A DNA stretch of 64,000 nt from Haliclystus octoradiatus (GCA_916610825.1 OU744446.1:31200445-31264444), one strand, 5' to 3'. Numbered from the stretch's first letter, positions 37,901-48,638 are shown. The notes: generated by a model from the sequence alone, not told the origin. Translations and numbers: made by a program.

Positions 37901-40900
37901 TTCGCTATTATTTGTTCCAACGATGCCTCAACGCACCAGAAACTGATTATCAGTGTGACTGGTGCATGAGCGTGGTGACAGGATCTCTAGCTGGTCCAAC
38001 GCAAATCGCAAACTCGTAGCTCCCATCACTCAAGCACCAAGTGACAAACCTCATCATTGGGATGAGTTTAAAGAAATCTTAGATACCCTCTAGACCCCCA
38101 AATTTCAATATTAAACTATATTGCTAATTTACTCCCTTCAAGGGAAAATGCAAACATCTTTTCGATATATTGTGCCCCATATATATTCGAAGAGCTGTAA
38201 ATTTACTGCTAACATAGTAAATTAGTAATTACGGTAATTACAATTACTTCTCTCAAAAAGTAATTTGTTACGGTTACTCTTTCCAAAATGTAAGCAATTT
38301 CCAGTGAAAAATTATTTGCCTAAAAAAGTATTTACGATTACTAATTATTGCGTTGTTATATCAACATGCGTTGATTACAAATAGCCACAGCCTTCTTTTA
38401 TACAAGAGCGTGGTAGTTATGGAAAGTTGAAGTTATTTTAATTTGGGAAGCTGAGTGCTTGGAAAAATAAGAAATCGAACTGAAAGCTGTAGCCAATCAG
38501 AATGTTCTGAGTTTAAACTGTATATAATTGGTTTTCACTTACTTTACATTTTTAATAGACCTTGTGTCTCATGTAGTTTTTGATCAATTTCATTGGTTTA
38601 CACAAAAAGATGTCCCAAACGTGTAGACATGTCTGCCTTTGTGATAAAACAATTTAATTTATATGATTTTTTATAATCCTGACTTCACCTTTCTACTATA
38701 CATTAGTAAGCCCTCTTGTCATTCCGACTGTTGTTCCTAGTTTTGAAAATTGAATGACCAAAATAACATGCGTTTTACGTTAAATGTCTCAGCTTATGTC
38801 CATCCAAATTAAAACAATCCTTTTCACCATTTTTCCTTGTTTTGCATCAGCTATTCGAGTCTGTGTTAAAAGTCTTTTGGTGTCACGTGCATTGTGCACT
38901 TCAATGAGCTTAATAACACAGTTGTGAATGATAGAAAATTGTTGTGCATGACCGTCATTAAGATTTGGTATTTTTTTGTCCAATTTGCACTTAATTGGTT
39001 TGACACGTGTTTTGTCTTTGCCAAGTACTCATCACAGACCTTGCTGATGTTGTAGCTCGTCATGTATCGCACCTGAAGTGCCGCTAACTAATAGTATCTA
39101 GATGGTGACAACCTTTGTGCATATCACATGCGCAGTCCTAGTTGGATATTAACATGATTGGTTAATCAACTGGTTTGACATGTGTGTATCACCTGTCAAG
39201 GGACTCATCAGAGACATTTCACTTAATTTGCACTTTTGGAGAAAACCTTTAATGAGTTCGTATAAATGTTGTCAATGATAAATGGCTTGTTTTTCAAGAG
39301 CCTTTTCATGGACATTCAAGCGTCCATCAAAATAAGGATCATTTGACATTTATGAACTGCATTTCATAGGAATAACATTGTGTTTCTTTATAGGGAATTT
39401 TTCATTTCTTTTCTAGCTTGATGAAAACTAGTGGCCTTGGTAGTCCATGTCCATCTTCTACTAACACAATTGCATTTGATATTATTTACCTTGATTATAT
39501 TGGTCTACTTCACTTGAAACGTGCTGGTACTTTATCTCAAATCAAGTAAGTTCAAGTTGTAGAACCACAACGTAATAAAGCTCATGGTCATCATAAGGGG
39601 ATTATCCCTTGTAATATTATGTTGTATTTATATCGTAAATAATGAGCGATTGAATATCAAGCTTCTAATTTCAATTCTCAAATGCTTGCGTAATAACTTC
39701 TGATAAATGTAATAAATAGTTTTGTCAGAGTTTTGGCTTCCAGTTCACAATATAAGTGTATTGTTCCTGAACACATTTCTATTCATGTTATGATTGAGTT
39801 CAGTGATTTTGAAAACCTCTACAATAACCAAATCAATTTGACTCTTGAAGCTGACTCAATCCCCCTTTAACATTGAATTTAAAAACATCTGAAATATTAT
39901 TGAAACCCTATTGAGAACATACTGAATTAGGCACAATTCAGTAAACCCTAAATTTCGAAGTGAATTTCAGTTAGTTTTTCGGTGAAACGAGCAGGATCTA
40001 GGTTAAGTTTCTGGTGAATGTCAGTACCACCTCAGTATGCATTACTACTACTCCAGTATACTTTCAATATGTTCTCAATAGTGATTCAAGATACTCATAT
40101 AATATGTAGGGTTTTATGGAATCAATTTATTTTACTGCATTCCGAATGCTTTTTTGAAATTTGAGGATGATTTAATCTAATAAAAGCTATATTTTACAGT
40201 GTATTAAATATCCTTTAGGGGTATTTAGCCTTTAAAGAAAGTATTTTAATAAATCAAAGAGTAATTATCAGTTCATAGGATAAAAACCTATACATGAATG
40301 CTAATAACCCTGCAAAAACAGTTCAAGAGTTCATAAACGGTTCATGAACTCCTGCATTGTTTTAAAGAATGTTTTGATTTCTGTGTTACAATTTATTATA
40401 TAATAATCAGTGGTATACAAGGTTCTTCGTCACTGAGAAAAGCCGTATTCGAAAAAGTTCATATTTCACATGTACAAATAACACTTTTCAACCAATCAGT
40501 GAACTCCATTTACATTTATTTTTTTTATTAACATTCAGAATGTGTATTTATTTATTATTGTAAATTTGAAATGGCGGAAAGATTTGAAGCTTGGAGTTGA
40601 AGTTTCTGATCAAGACAGCAGTAAATATACTTTGTAAAAATTTATTGGCGTTATTGTTGAAAGGATTGTTGAAAATGGAATCAACTAAAAAGCGCATTTC
40701 ATATTTGAAAACTTGAATTTCTATACTATAAAAACTTTGAATAAGATACATTCTCAACTGTACACAATGATGATTTTACTAGTGTTCAATATCTATCAAA
40801 GGTAAAGGGACTAAGCACAGCATTCAACGTATTTTTGTTATATAATAAACAGAATAATTTGTGAGCGCTTGGAGATGTGATTTTATTTTCCGAGTGTTCA

Positions 40901-43900
40901 AAGTAATGTCTCACAAGCGAGGCCCTCATGAATTACTCTCTATTTATTCGTCATTAAGGTTAGTTGACTGCATGTTAGTGCTTCACTTAGTGGTTGTCAC
41001 ATGTGCACAAATGGATAAGAAATTAAATCTACCTTCATTAAATACCATTCTCAATGTTTTCTGCAGATGTCGACTCCGTGTTATCGATTCATTTGGCACA
41101 GAAGCGCAATTTAATCATCTAACTGATGTGAAATTAAAATCAACATTTACCGGTCAAGATCTTGATCTTCAGCAATACAATACAATGTTTCGTAAGTACA
41201 ATTTTAAATTGCATAACTTCTACTGTATAATATCCTGCCTTGCTTTTATTAGCCCCAATTGTTCAAAACCATATGCCGTTTATAAACTCAACTAGTCGTT
41301 TCATTGTTAGCGTTTACGTTTGTTTTGAAAACTATTATTTTAGCATTCTGATAAAAAGATTCTACCTTGATAATGGGTGGATTACAAAACACTGAAATTG
41401 TTCTTGTTTAGTACCATTTTTACTGCACTTTTCAAAAATGCATGAAATCGATATGAAATTGATTCAAACATACAGTTATTTTGATGGATAAATCTCAGTA
41501 ATTGTTGATTATTATACCAAATCTTCATATAAGTTGTTGTTACATATTCAATTAGAAAATAGTATTCAGGAGATACTGATGAGAACACTTAGAGGTGAAC
41601 GTTATCAAAACAGGGAGAAAAGACTGAAACAGATGTAACTAAAGTTTGGTTTATTCTACTGTAGTTTGCATAGTACCTGCTCAACTTCTATGGACTATGA
41701 AAACCCCGATAAAAGACCTTAAGTTTGTCTGCTCTAGTTCTACAGTGGAAACCTGTATATAACAGCCAGCTACTAGAGGTAGATAAATTGACCATTATAG
41801 ACAGGTGGCTTTTAGATAGAGGTTTGATTCAATAGAAAATTCTATTTTAGACATTGCAAGAGTGACCACTATAGACAGGTGGCTGATGTATAGAGGTGGC
41901 TGTTATAACAGGTTTGACTGTATTAGACTATTTGAATATGACTTGATGGCATTGGGATTTTAAGATTTTATGATTAGAGTTTTTTTGAATTTAAAGTGCA
42001 CATGACAGCAAAAAATGTTCTTCCGGAATCGAGTAGCCCATGTAAAATAAATAGGAATGGCGACAATAATTTTTCAATTTGGACGAAATATATGGGCATA
42101 TCTGTTCTGGGAAGTGGACAATTTCTTGTTCGCAAGAAAAGAGTTATGATTTTTCATGTCTAGACTTTGTGGTATTATTCCATAGTGGGAACTCATGTCA
42201 TTTCGACATGAAGTCCGACTTTTGAAGGAGCACTATTTCTGAAATATTGTACTTTCAACATTAAATAACTCAGCTTATAAGAGTCCAAATCGAAAAATTA
42301 TTTTCGCCATTCCTATTTATTTTTCCTGGGCTACTCGATTCCTGAAAAACATTTTTTGGTGTCATGTGCACATTAATATTTAGATTTTATTTTACACAAA
42401 TTGGAAAATAAATCAAACTTTCATCTTGACTTGAAACTTGATCTAGAAGTAGCATAGATGACTATCTGATCTTTTATGGTTCCAGTTTATTATAAACTAA
42501 GCTCCGATATACATGGCATTGAGCACCTGGTAAAACTAAAAATTCATCCAATATAGATTAAATGTTTTATTTTATGGCAATACTTCTGTTTCAATTTTTA
42601 GCTCATAGTCCTGATAATACATTCCTTGGTTTTGTTGTTGAAAATCATTTGAAACCTAATGATAGGCTACCAGAGAAGAAACCCATTGCATTAGTATATG
42701 GTAAACATGTCAATATGTGGAAGGTTAGTTGATAGGATAAAAAGGCACAATCAAAGTACCGTATATATATATATATATGACATTGGAAACAGCTCAAACA
42801 CAATTAATGAACAATTCATGAACTTATTAATTAACAGTTCATGAACATTTCCTGTGTATGCTATGAACAGTTCATGAACATTTTCTGGGTATGCTATGAA
42901 CAGTTCATGAACATTTCCTGTGTATGCTATGAACAGTTCATGAACATTTTCTGGGTATGCTATGAACAGTTCATGAAAATTTCCTGGGTATGCTATGAAC
43001 AGTTCATGAACATTTTCTGGGTATGCTATGAACAGTTCATGAACATTTACTGGGTATGCTATGAACAGTTCATGAACATTTCCTGGGTACGCTATGAACA
43101 GTTCATGAACATTTCCTGGGTATGCTATGAACAGTTCATGGACATTTTCTGGGTATGCTATGAACAGTTCATGAACATTTTCTGGGTATGCTATGAACAG
43201 TTCATGAACATTTTCTGGGTATGCTATGAACAGTTTGTGAACATTTACTGGGTATGCTATGAACAGTTCATGAACATTTCCTGGGTACGCTATGAACAGT
43301 TCATGAAAATTTCCTGGGTATGCTATGAACAGTTCATGAACATTTTCTGGGTATGCTATGAACAGTTCATGAACATTTACTGGGTATGCTATGAACAGTT
43401 CATGAACATTTCCTGGGTACGCTATGAACAGTTCATGAACATTTCCTGGGTATGCTATGAACAGTTCATGGACATTTTCTGGGTATGCTATGAACAGTTC
43501 ATGAACATTTTCTGGGTATGCTATGAACAGTTCATGAACATTTTCTGGGTATGCTATGAACAGTTTGTGAACATTTCCCGGGTATGCTATGAACAGTTCA
43601 TGAACAATTCCTGGGTATGCTATGAACAGTTCATGAACGTTAAATTGCTAAAATGTCCACAGGTGAAGATCTATTTATAAAATTGGGCCATTTCACATTC
43701 ATGAACTTTTTCTACAATGGATATACTAAAACCGTTAAAAGACAGTAAAGTTGTCAGCCTCTTAAAATCCCAGTGGGAGGTACAGTTGGGTCCAAATATT
43801 TGTGTAAGCGTTTAATATTTAAAATTCAAAGTTTAATTTGAGTCAACCTGCATTGAGTTACATATTGGAAACGGTTTGGCATTTGCAGCTCTAACATTAA

Positions 43901-46900
43901 TATCTATTTCAATTATAATTGCCAATGTTGTGTGCTCGTTTACTTTTCATGCATAGCAGTTGACCTATTAAGTTGTGTAACAGTCCTTTATTCCTAAAGG
44001 AGGATTAGCTCAGATGGCAAAGCAGCCGAACTTCAGTGGTTCAAATCCCCCTAATGTCAACTCAGCCTTGACTTTATCTGAAACATCAATTGAGTACCAT
44101 CCGAGGATGGCGGATGGAATGGTCCAAGGGGAATTGCATTGCGAGTAGCTGCGGCACATCGTTGTGCATTGACAATCAAGATCTATCTGCCATGAAATCT
44201 GTTGAAATTGATCTGCAGTGTCGCGTACGGGTGCCTTGGGTAGGGCGACACCGTCTACATTACTATTATTACTTTTTACAGTCCTTTATGTGTCCATATT
44301 TATATTTCAAGATGAAGGAAAGTGACAAAAAATTAATATACTTATTTTTGGCGCTATAACTCTCTTTGAGATATTTTTCTAAGAAACTTTTATTGAATAT
44401 TACAGTTAAACCGATACAGTATCTCAATATCAGCTGCATTGTCTAGACTACCGTATAAAATATCATCCTTCTGTTTGGAAATCATGTCTCACCGTGGTCA
44501 TGGTATCACTATCTCACATATGTCCTAGATTATATTTTTGAGTTATATTTATCTTCATTTACAGGACAGCAAACGTTTAAAGTTCCTTGATATTGTACAG
44601 AAATATTTTGAAATTCATGCAACTGTTGGTGGTAAAAATGGGGATGAAATTAAACTTACATTGCCTAGTTATGTTAAAAATCATGGTATTCTAAGCGGAC
44701 CAGATCTACAAGGACTCTTACAAACAACAAAAGTTTTTATTGGGCTTGGGTTTCCTTATGAAGGGCCTGCTCCATTGGAAGCAATAGCTAATGGTTGTCG
44801 TTTTATTAATGCAAAATTGGTACCATCGCAAGGTAATTAATTTCCTTGACTATATCTACTCCTGCAAAAATCAGTTCAGGAGTTCATGAACAGTTCATGA
44901 AAATCTTGGGCCATTTAACGTTCATGAACTGTTCATGAAAATCTTGGGCCATTTAACGTTCATGAACAGTTCATGAAAATCTTGGGCCATTTAACGTTCA
45001 TGAACAGTTCATGAAAATCTTGGGCCATTTAACGTTCATGAACAGTTCATGAAAATCTTGGGCCATTTAACGTTCATGAACAGTTCATGAAAATCTTGGG
45101 CCATTTAACGTTCATGAACTGTTCATGAAAATCTTGGGCCATTTAACGTTCATGAACAGTTCATGAAAATCTTGGGCCATTTAACGTTCATGAACAGTTC
45201 ATGAAAATCTTGGGCCATTTAACGTTCATGAACTGTTCATGAAAATCTTGGGCCATTTAACGTTCATGAACTGTTCATGAAAATCTTGGGCCATTTAACG
45301 TTCATGAACTGTTCATGAAAATCTTCGGCCATTTAACGTTCATGAACTGTTCATGAAAATCTTCGGCCATTTAACGTTCATGAACTGTTCATGAAAATCT
45401 TGGGCCATTTAACGTTCATGAATAGTTCATGAAAATCTTGGGCCATTTAACGTTCATGAACTGTTCATGAAAATCTTGGGCCATTTAACGTTCATGAACT
45501 GTTCATGAAAATCTTGGGCCATTTAACGTTCATGAACTGTTCATCAAAATCTTGGGCCATTTAACGTTCATGAACTGTTCATGAAAATCTTGGGCCATTT
45601 AACGTTCATGAACTGTTCATGAAAATCTTGGGCCATTAAACGTTCATGAACAGTTCATGAAAATCTTGGGCCATTTAACGTTCATGAACAGTTCATGAAA
45701 ATCTTGGGCCATTTAACGTTCATGAACAGTTCATGAAAATCTTGGGCCATTTAACGTTCATGAACAGTTCATGAAAATCTTGGGCCATTTAACGTTCATG
45801 AACTGTTCATGAAAATCTTGGGCCATTTAACGTTCATGAACTGTTCATGAAAATCTTGGGCCATTTAACGTTCATGAACTGTTCATGAAAATCTTGGGCC
45901 ATTTAACGTTCATGAACTGTTCATGAAAATCTTGGGCCATTTAACGTTCATGAACTGTTCATGAACTCCTGAAGTGATTTTTACAGGGATACTTATTTAT
46001 TATTGCTGTTAAATGTCATGTTAACAAATGCTGTTAAATTTGAATTGTATTTGTTTTGAGGCAAAAAGGTTCATTAAAAGTGATAGCTTTGGTCAATGTT
46101 ATCTAACTTAGTTGACACTTTTACTTCCGTGCATTCATTCTTGTGCAGTATAGTTTAGTTCATCAATATCATTAGAATTGCTGATTTCCAGTCAATATCA
46201 TACTTTAATTTGATACTTTTCAATTTTAGGCCATTTTTTGCTCTTGATGTTTGTTTTAGATGTCAAATTACATTTGTAGTACTGTATAGCATGAACAATT
46301 AGTTAGAACAATTATTTGAATTTCAAGCAATTTCAAGTTCAAAAGACACCTAGAACATCAAGAACCGTTCTCCCTATCAAATACGTCGAAAACAGTACAA
46401 TTGAATTTAAAGTAGGCCCAGACTTTCTACTATCTGCCATCTGTGTAATAGTAAACCTCTGTGGGCTTTTTGGCCCTGCTTTAATGTGCCAAGTCAATTG
46501 TTTAAATTAAGTTACAGCTATATCATGTTTATAATTTCATTTATTCAGGCCGTACTAATACCGTATTCTTCAAAGCCAAGCCAACATTCCGGATGCTAAC
46601 TTCGCAACATCCATATGCAGAAACATTTATTGGGAAACCTTATGTGTATACTTTGGACTTGACAAATTTAACTAGCATTGATTTAGCTATGCAAGAAATA
46701 AAAAATACAAAAATAAAACCGTATTTACCACGAGAGTTCTCATATGTTGGAATGCTTGAAAGACTTTATGTTTTAACAAAATCTCAACATTTTTGCCAAA
46801 GTAACAATGTCAACCCTTGGCCTCCATTGAAATCACGTCAAGTAGTAGTTAGTTTACCTCTTCAATCTTGTAAAGATGCTTGTCTTAGGAGTGGTAAGTA

Positions 46901-48343
46901 AATACAACCAAAGAAAATATACAGGCTAGCAATCTGATAGCTGAAAATGTATACGCCTTAATCAATGCCTTAATTATTTTGTCACATTTTTTTGACAAAT
47001 GCATGAGTAATTTTTGCGGAATAAATGTTTTAAAAAGTTACTGTTTCAAATCTTGAAAAACGGATATTCAAAATTTGGAGTCAGCTACATCAGCTGTCAA
47101 TTATTCAACCATAAACAAGTTAACTATGACACTCATTGCTATGAATGAATGATCAATTTCTGTTATCACACTCACTCGTTATCACCAGAAATTAGACACA
47201 CTGACTTCAAATAATTTTGATTCCACCTATTTCAAGATGTGAAGCGATTTTTTCAAATTGGCATTTCTAAAAAACACTCATTTATTTGTCTACAAACTTT
47301 TTGGCAAAGAAATCAAGGCAGTTCCCATTCAAAAAAAGTTCATTAGCTTTCCATAAACTTAGTGAACAGTTTATGAATTTTCATTGAAAAGTCCACATAT
47401 GTTTCATGAATTGTCTGTAAATAACTCAAGCATTCATTGGGTGTTTTTGAATTGTTTGCTCATGAGCAAGTTCATAAGCTTTTCATAAAAAATCCATGAG
47501 TTTATCCTTTAATGAAATATTTTGTGAACTTCCATGATTGCTTCTATAGTATCTTAGCTCATAGAATATATTTTCTTTCAAGATTTTTTTTTTTTTTTCA
47601 AGAACTATGAATTGGAACTGTCGATGAATAGCTCAATTGCTCATTCTAGAATTCATAGACAGTTCATGAACTGTTAAGATACAAACTGCATGAGTAGTTA
47701 ATGAGATGCATGAAATGTTGGGAATCAAGGGAATTTTGAATAGTTATTTTGATTTCAAACTTATCAAATTCCCTTTGAAGTGCTCTGTGAGAAGTGTGCA
47801 CAACTCAATGTCTATCTACTAAGCTAAAAATATAATTATTTCTGTGCACAATAAAAATCAATAATATCAAACAAAAATATGTAACATTTGAATGAAGTTT
47901 GTCAAATTATGGAATTGCAGTTATAAGTTATAGTAAAACTCCAAATGAATCAGCTAGCTATCAAACTGAATTGTTTCTGCTGCAAATAGTGCTAATAATA
48001 ACATCGGCTATCTGAATCTGTGTTAAAAAATGTTGGTATCATGTGTGCTCAACATCTTTATTTAATTTGTTTTATTATTTTAGGTCTAATATGCGAGCCA
48101 TCTTATTTCCCAACTATCAACAAGCAATCAGAATTTAATGCCGCGCAAAAACCCTGTAAAAAATCCATCAAAGTAGCAGCATTACATAACCCATCTATTT
48201 TAACAGGAGATGAAACATGTGAACTTCAACAATCTAAATTATTATTTAGTTGTACAGCAGTTGGCCCTAAGAATATACAACGTCTTTGTCCGTGTAGAGA
48301 TTTTATTCATGGACAAACTGCGTTGTGTAAAGATTGTCTATAG
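22988..48343 (+). CDS. MGAT5: Alpha-1,6-mannosylglycoprotein 6-beta-N-acetylglucosaminyltransferase (GnT-V) with triplicated N-terminal module
   Basis: Seventeen exons, phases all consistent: 22988-23252, 30526-30711, 31278-31357, 31811-31900, 32620-32757, 34022-34111, 34505-34612, 34716-34805, 35991-36077, 36476-36643, 37422-37591, 39417-39545, 41067-41191, 42602-42723, 44565-44832, 46549-46893, 48084-48343; about 906 residues (human 741). This Golgi type II enzyme adds the beta-1,6-GlcNAc branch to N-glycans. The membrane anchor is residues ~30-48 (GFILILFGFIWG). A stem with coiled-coil character follows. Then three copies of the C..P....P.C...(W/H)...W.......GV(D/N)G..C....YLS(E/Q) module (from C161, C237, C303). 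The catalytic domain has GGPLGELVQWSDIITSLYLL and GLGFPYEGPAPLEAIANGC with the conserved glutamates. The C-terminus ends CPCRDFIHGQTALCKDCL. The extra length is essentially the two added modules. Confidence 0.97.
25539..26276. mobile_element. 738-bp element with ~160-bp terminal inverted repeats
   Basis: Arms 25539-25702 and 26114-26276 are near-identical inverted copies beginning GTGGCTTCTGAATGTGTGAA and ending near GCAACCAATTT. The ~410-bp centre has no recognisable coding content. No clear target duplication is visible. The superfamily is unknown. Located in MGAT5 intron 1. Confidence 0.75.
26719..26814 (-). repeat. GACGATGGCC end-repeat, outer copy left of the Penelope palindrome
   Basis: On the minus strand this reads GACGATGGCC...AAACGTTGAGTTTTACTAAT and continues into AAAACACATTC...TTGTTGTCTTTGATTTTTG. 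The inverted counterpart is at 30025-30146 and a third copy is at 51878-51990. Together the outer pair bracket the whole composite insertion. It probably represents the end of a Penelope-like or other retroelement family, but this is not proven. Confidence 0.65.
26984..27026 (-). ncRNA. Hammerhead ribozyme motif 1 (Penelope left arm)
   Basis: Minus strand, 43 nt. Stem I CTGT/ACAG, core CTGAAGA, stem II hairpin CGCT-GTGAAA-AGCG (with a T-T apposition at its base), core GAAA, two-pair stem III AC/GT around TTGA, then A as the cleavage-site residue (GTA). The layout is the minimal type I hammerhead described in Penelope-like elements. Confidence 0.78.
27194..28180 (-). pseudogene. Penelope-like element protein, C-terminal endonuclease part (left arm)
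   Basis: Open frame ending in a stop at 27194-27196. It starts within the end of the reverse transcriptase region (DFLDLTFNLNTDTYQPYRKP, then PLYININSNHP, a typical Penelope segment). Next comes a cysteine cluster (CNCRYKNLCPFNNKC, spacing C-x-C-x5-C-x5-C). Then a GIY-YIG nuclease core (IIYKANV...YIGLTEGTFKQRYTQHK) and a terminal CHLCLLEKYHII segment. The frame is intact over ~312 residues, but no catalytic reverse transcriptase and no ATG at the open end remain, so it is a truncated copy. It differs from the right arm at a few residues (e.g. NHPQ against NHPP). Confidence 0.88.
28226..29212 (+). pseudogene. Penelope-like element protein, C-terminal endonuclease part (right arm)
   Basis: Mirror copy of the left-arm frame, with its stop at 29210-29212. 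It has the same domain order: reverse-transcriptase tail, C-x-C-x5-C-x5-C cluster, GIY-YIG endonuclease and CxxC tail. Visible differences are RHEN for RHKN and YYLF for YYLS. The in-frame region opens inside the spacer after a TAA at 28205-28207, which confirms 5' truncation. The near-identity of the arms implies either recent insertion or ongoing arm-to-arm gene conversion. Confidence 0.88.
29380..29422 (+). ncRNA. Hammerhead ribozyme motif 2 (Penelope right arm)
   Basis: Plus-strand mirror of motif 1. Stem I CTGT 29380-29383 with ACAG 29419-29422; CTGAAGA 29384-29390; stem II CGCT/AGCG 29392-29405 closed by a U-U apposition; GAAA 29407-29410; stem III AC/GT with TTGA loop; predicted cleavage after A29418. 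It lies 168 bp after the endonuclease stop codon and in the sense strand of MGAT5 intron 1. Confidence 0.78.
29627..29666 (-). ncRNA. Hammerhead ribozyme motif 3
   Basis: Minus strand, 40 nt, the best-formed copy: stem I CCGT/ACGG, CTGAAGA, perfect stem II GCGC-TCAA-GCGC with the preferred G-C pair at its base, GAAA, stem III AC/GT around CCAGA, cleavage triplet GTC. All core positions are canonical. Confidence 0.87.
29862..29903 (+). ncRNA. Hammerhead ribozyme motif 4 (stem II weakened)
   Basis: Plus strand. Stem I GCCGT 29862-29866 with ACGGC 29899-29903 (5 bp), CTGAAGA 29867-29873, GAAA 29886-29889, stem III AC/GT around TCAAT, cleavage after C29898. Stem II is GCGC-ACAA-GTAC, with one C-A mismatch and one G-U pair compared with motif 3, so activity may be reduced. 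Confidence 0.8.
30025..30146 (+). repeat. GACGATGGCC end-repeat, outer copy right of the Penelope palindromes
   Basis: Reads GACGATGGCCGAAATGTCGA, then TTTTACTAATAAAACACATT, then TTGTTGTCTTTGATTTTTGTT and AGAAGAAGCTACTCATCAA. Inverted relative to 26719-26814; the same text reappears at 51909-51990. Confidence 0.65.
31109..31232. repeat. Four exact tandem copies of a 31-bp unit
   Basis: Unit AAATCACACTATAACATGCC + TGTGTGAACAC repeated four times without a mismatch, starting at 31109, 31140, 31171 and 31202. Its identity implies recent expansion. It lies 45 bp before MGAT5 exon 3 (31278). Confidence 0.95.
31415..31601. mobile_element. MITE, TACAGTCAAACCTG family (copy 1)
   Basis: Begins TACAGTTAAACCTGTATATA and ends in a degraded ...ACCGTTATATCAGG...ACTGTA. 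The interior contains GACCATTGTAGACAGGTGGC and a second, related GACCACTATAGACGGGTGGC. Copies elsewhere: 35253-35421, 41741-41922, 57494-57673, with fragments near 50650-50720, 50863-50896 and 61380-61410. Confidence 0.75.
32234..32402. mobile_element. MITE, GGTCCGACAAAAG family
   Basis: Inverted ends GGTCCGACGAAAGG and CTACTTTTGTCGGACC around a ~140-bp AT-rich centre with GGAATC/CCTTCCGGAATC words. Fragments with the same words lie near 14490-14535, 23514-23635 and 31925-31965. Confidence 0.65.
33765..33925. mobile_element. MITE, GTTCATGAAC family (copy 1)
   Basis: Ends CCCTGTTAAAAATTTATGAG and ...CTTATAAACTTTTTTCACAGG are inverted. The interior is made of repeated GAGTTCATGAAC palindromes and GGGCAATTTCACGTTCATGA. 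It sits in the MGAT5 intron before exon 34022-34111. Confidence 0.75.
35253..35421. mobile_element. MITE, TACAGTCAAACCTG family (copy 2, opposite orientation)
   Basis: Begins TACATAGTCAAACTTGTTAT and ends ...GTACAGGTTTGACTGTA. The interior has CACCTGTCTATAGTGGTCAA, the complement of the GACCACTATAGACAGGTG word in other copies. Confidence 0.75.
35601..35796. mobile_element. MITE, TAGTGTAGCCCG-type family (copy 2)
   Basis: Ends GCAGTGTAACCTGTTTAAGT and ...TCTTACACTGTA. The interior GGATAAATGCAATGAAA is shared with 18468-18722 and 53595-53790. Confidence 0.65.
39908..40081. mobile_element. MITE with CTATTGAGAACATA ends
   Basis: Inverted ends CTATTGAGAACATACTGAA (left) and TTCAATATGTTCTCAATAG (right) enclose ~135 bp with CAGTA/TACTG words. 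Located in the MGAT5 intron between exons 39417-39545 and 41067-41191. Confidence 0.65.
41741..41922. mobile_element. MITE, TACAGTCAAACCTG family (copy 3, most complete)
   Basis: 182 bp, TACAGTGGAAACCTGTATAT at one end and ATAACAGGTTTGACTGTA at the other. Two internal copies of GACCA(T/C)TATAGACAGGTGGC. The ends are compatible with a TA target duplication. Confidence 0.8.
41996..42371. mobile_element. 376-bp element with ~85-bp inverted repeats, GTGCACATGAC ends
   Basis: Arms starting GTGCACATGACAGC...AAAATGTTC and including GAATCGAGTAGCCCA match inverted text at ~42290-42371. No coding content. Diverged half-copies appear near 38770-38915 and 47990-48050. Confidence 0.75.
42831..43645. repeat. 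33-bp minisatellite built on GAACAGTTCATGAAC
   Basis: About 24 copies of a 33-bp unit (GGGTATGCTATGAACAGTTC + ATGAACATTTTCT). The period is a multiple of three, so one frame stays open for 279 codons as repeated MNIFWVCYEQF. That frame is a by-product of the repeat and lies in an MGAT5 intron. Flanking text (GGGCCATTTCACATTCATGA at ~43685) ties it to the GTTCATGAAC MITE family. Confidence 0.93.
43998..44275 (+). mobile_element. tRNA-derived SINE
   Basis: The head GGAGGATTAGCTCAGATGGC contains a polymerase III A box (TTAGCTCAGATGG). About 35 bp later, GTGGTTCAAATCC is a B box. A ~200-bp unrelated body follows, ending in GCGACACCGTC and a short ATT-rich tail. The tRNA part is too short and lacks a proper anticodon arm, so this is not a functional tRNA gene. 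A fragment with the same B box and following text lies near 58128-58180. Confidence 0.75.
44861..45989. repeat. 38-bp minisatellite expanded inside a MITE
   Basis: About 29 tandem copies of a 38-bp unit (TCTTGGGCCATTTAACGTTC + ATGAAC[A/T]GTTCATGAAA) with very few substitutions. The array is bounded by the inverted ends of the GTTCATGAAC MITE family: CCTGCAAAAATCAGTTCAGG at the left (44861) and CCTGAAGTGATTTTTACAGG at the right (45969-45988). Located in the MGAT5 intron after exon 44565-44832. Confidence 0.93.
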
Positions 48344-48638
48344 TATAGACCTACCATATATATTATATTAACTACATAAATATGCAGTTACAAAGTGATA
48401 TTACGTCAGATGCTGGTAATCGACATCATAGAACTATTCTTAATTCGGTCTGTTATAACAACGTGATAACGGTTAGACGCATCTATTAAAGACATTCGCA
48501 CAATTCTGATTACATGACAACTTGAATGATATTAGTTGATAAATGATATGATCATTTTCTTTAACATCTGAAATTTTTAACAACTACTACATAATTAATT
48601 ATATATAATAAAAGGAGTCAAAGACTACACATTCACAA

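Noticed and set aside
42841..43680. Long open frame of 279 codons (repeated MNIFWVCYEQF)
   Set aside because: It is produced by a 33-bp minisatellite within an MGAT5 intron; no splice context or non-repeat coding sequence.
43998..44055. Possible tRNA gene
   Set aside because: A and B boxes are present, but the tRNA part is too short for a cloverleaf with an anticodon arm; it is a SINE head.
44861..45989. CRISPR-like appearance of regularly spaced repeats
   Set aside because: The period is fully repeated with no unique spacers, the genome is eukaryotic, and the array is bounded by MITE ends.
46316..46510. 64-codon frame before an MGAT5 exon
   Set aside because: Lies in the intron, is out of keeping with the MGAT5 protein, and the true exon begins at 46549 with a matching phase.
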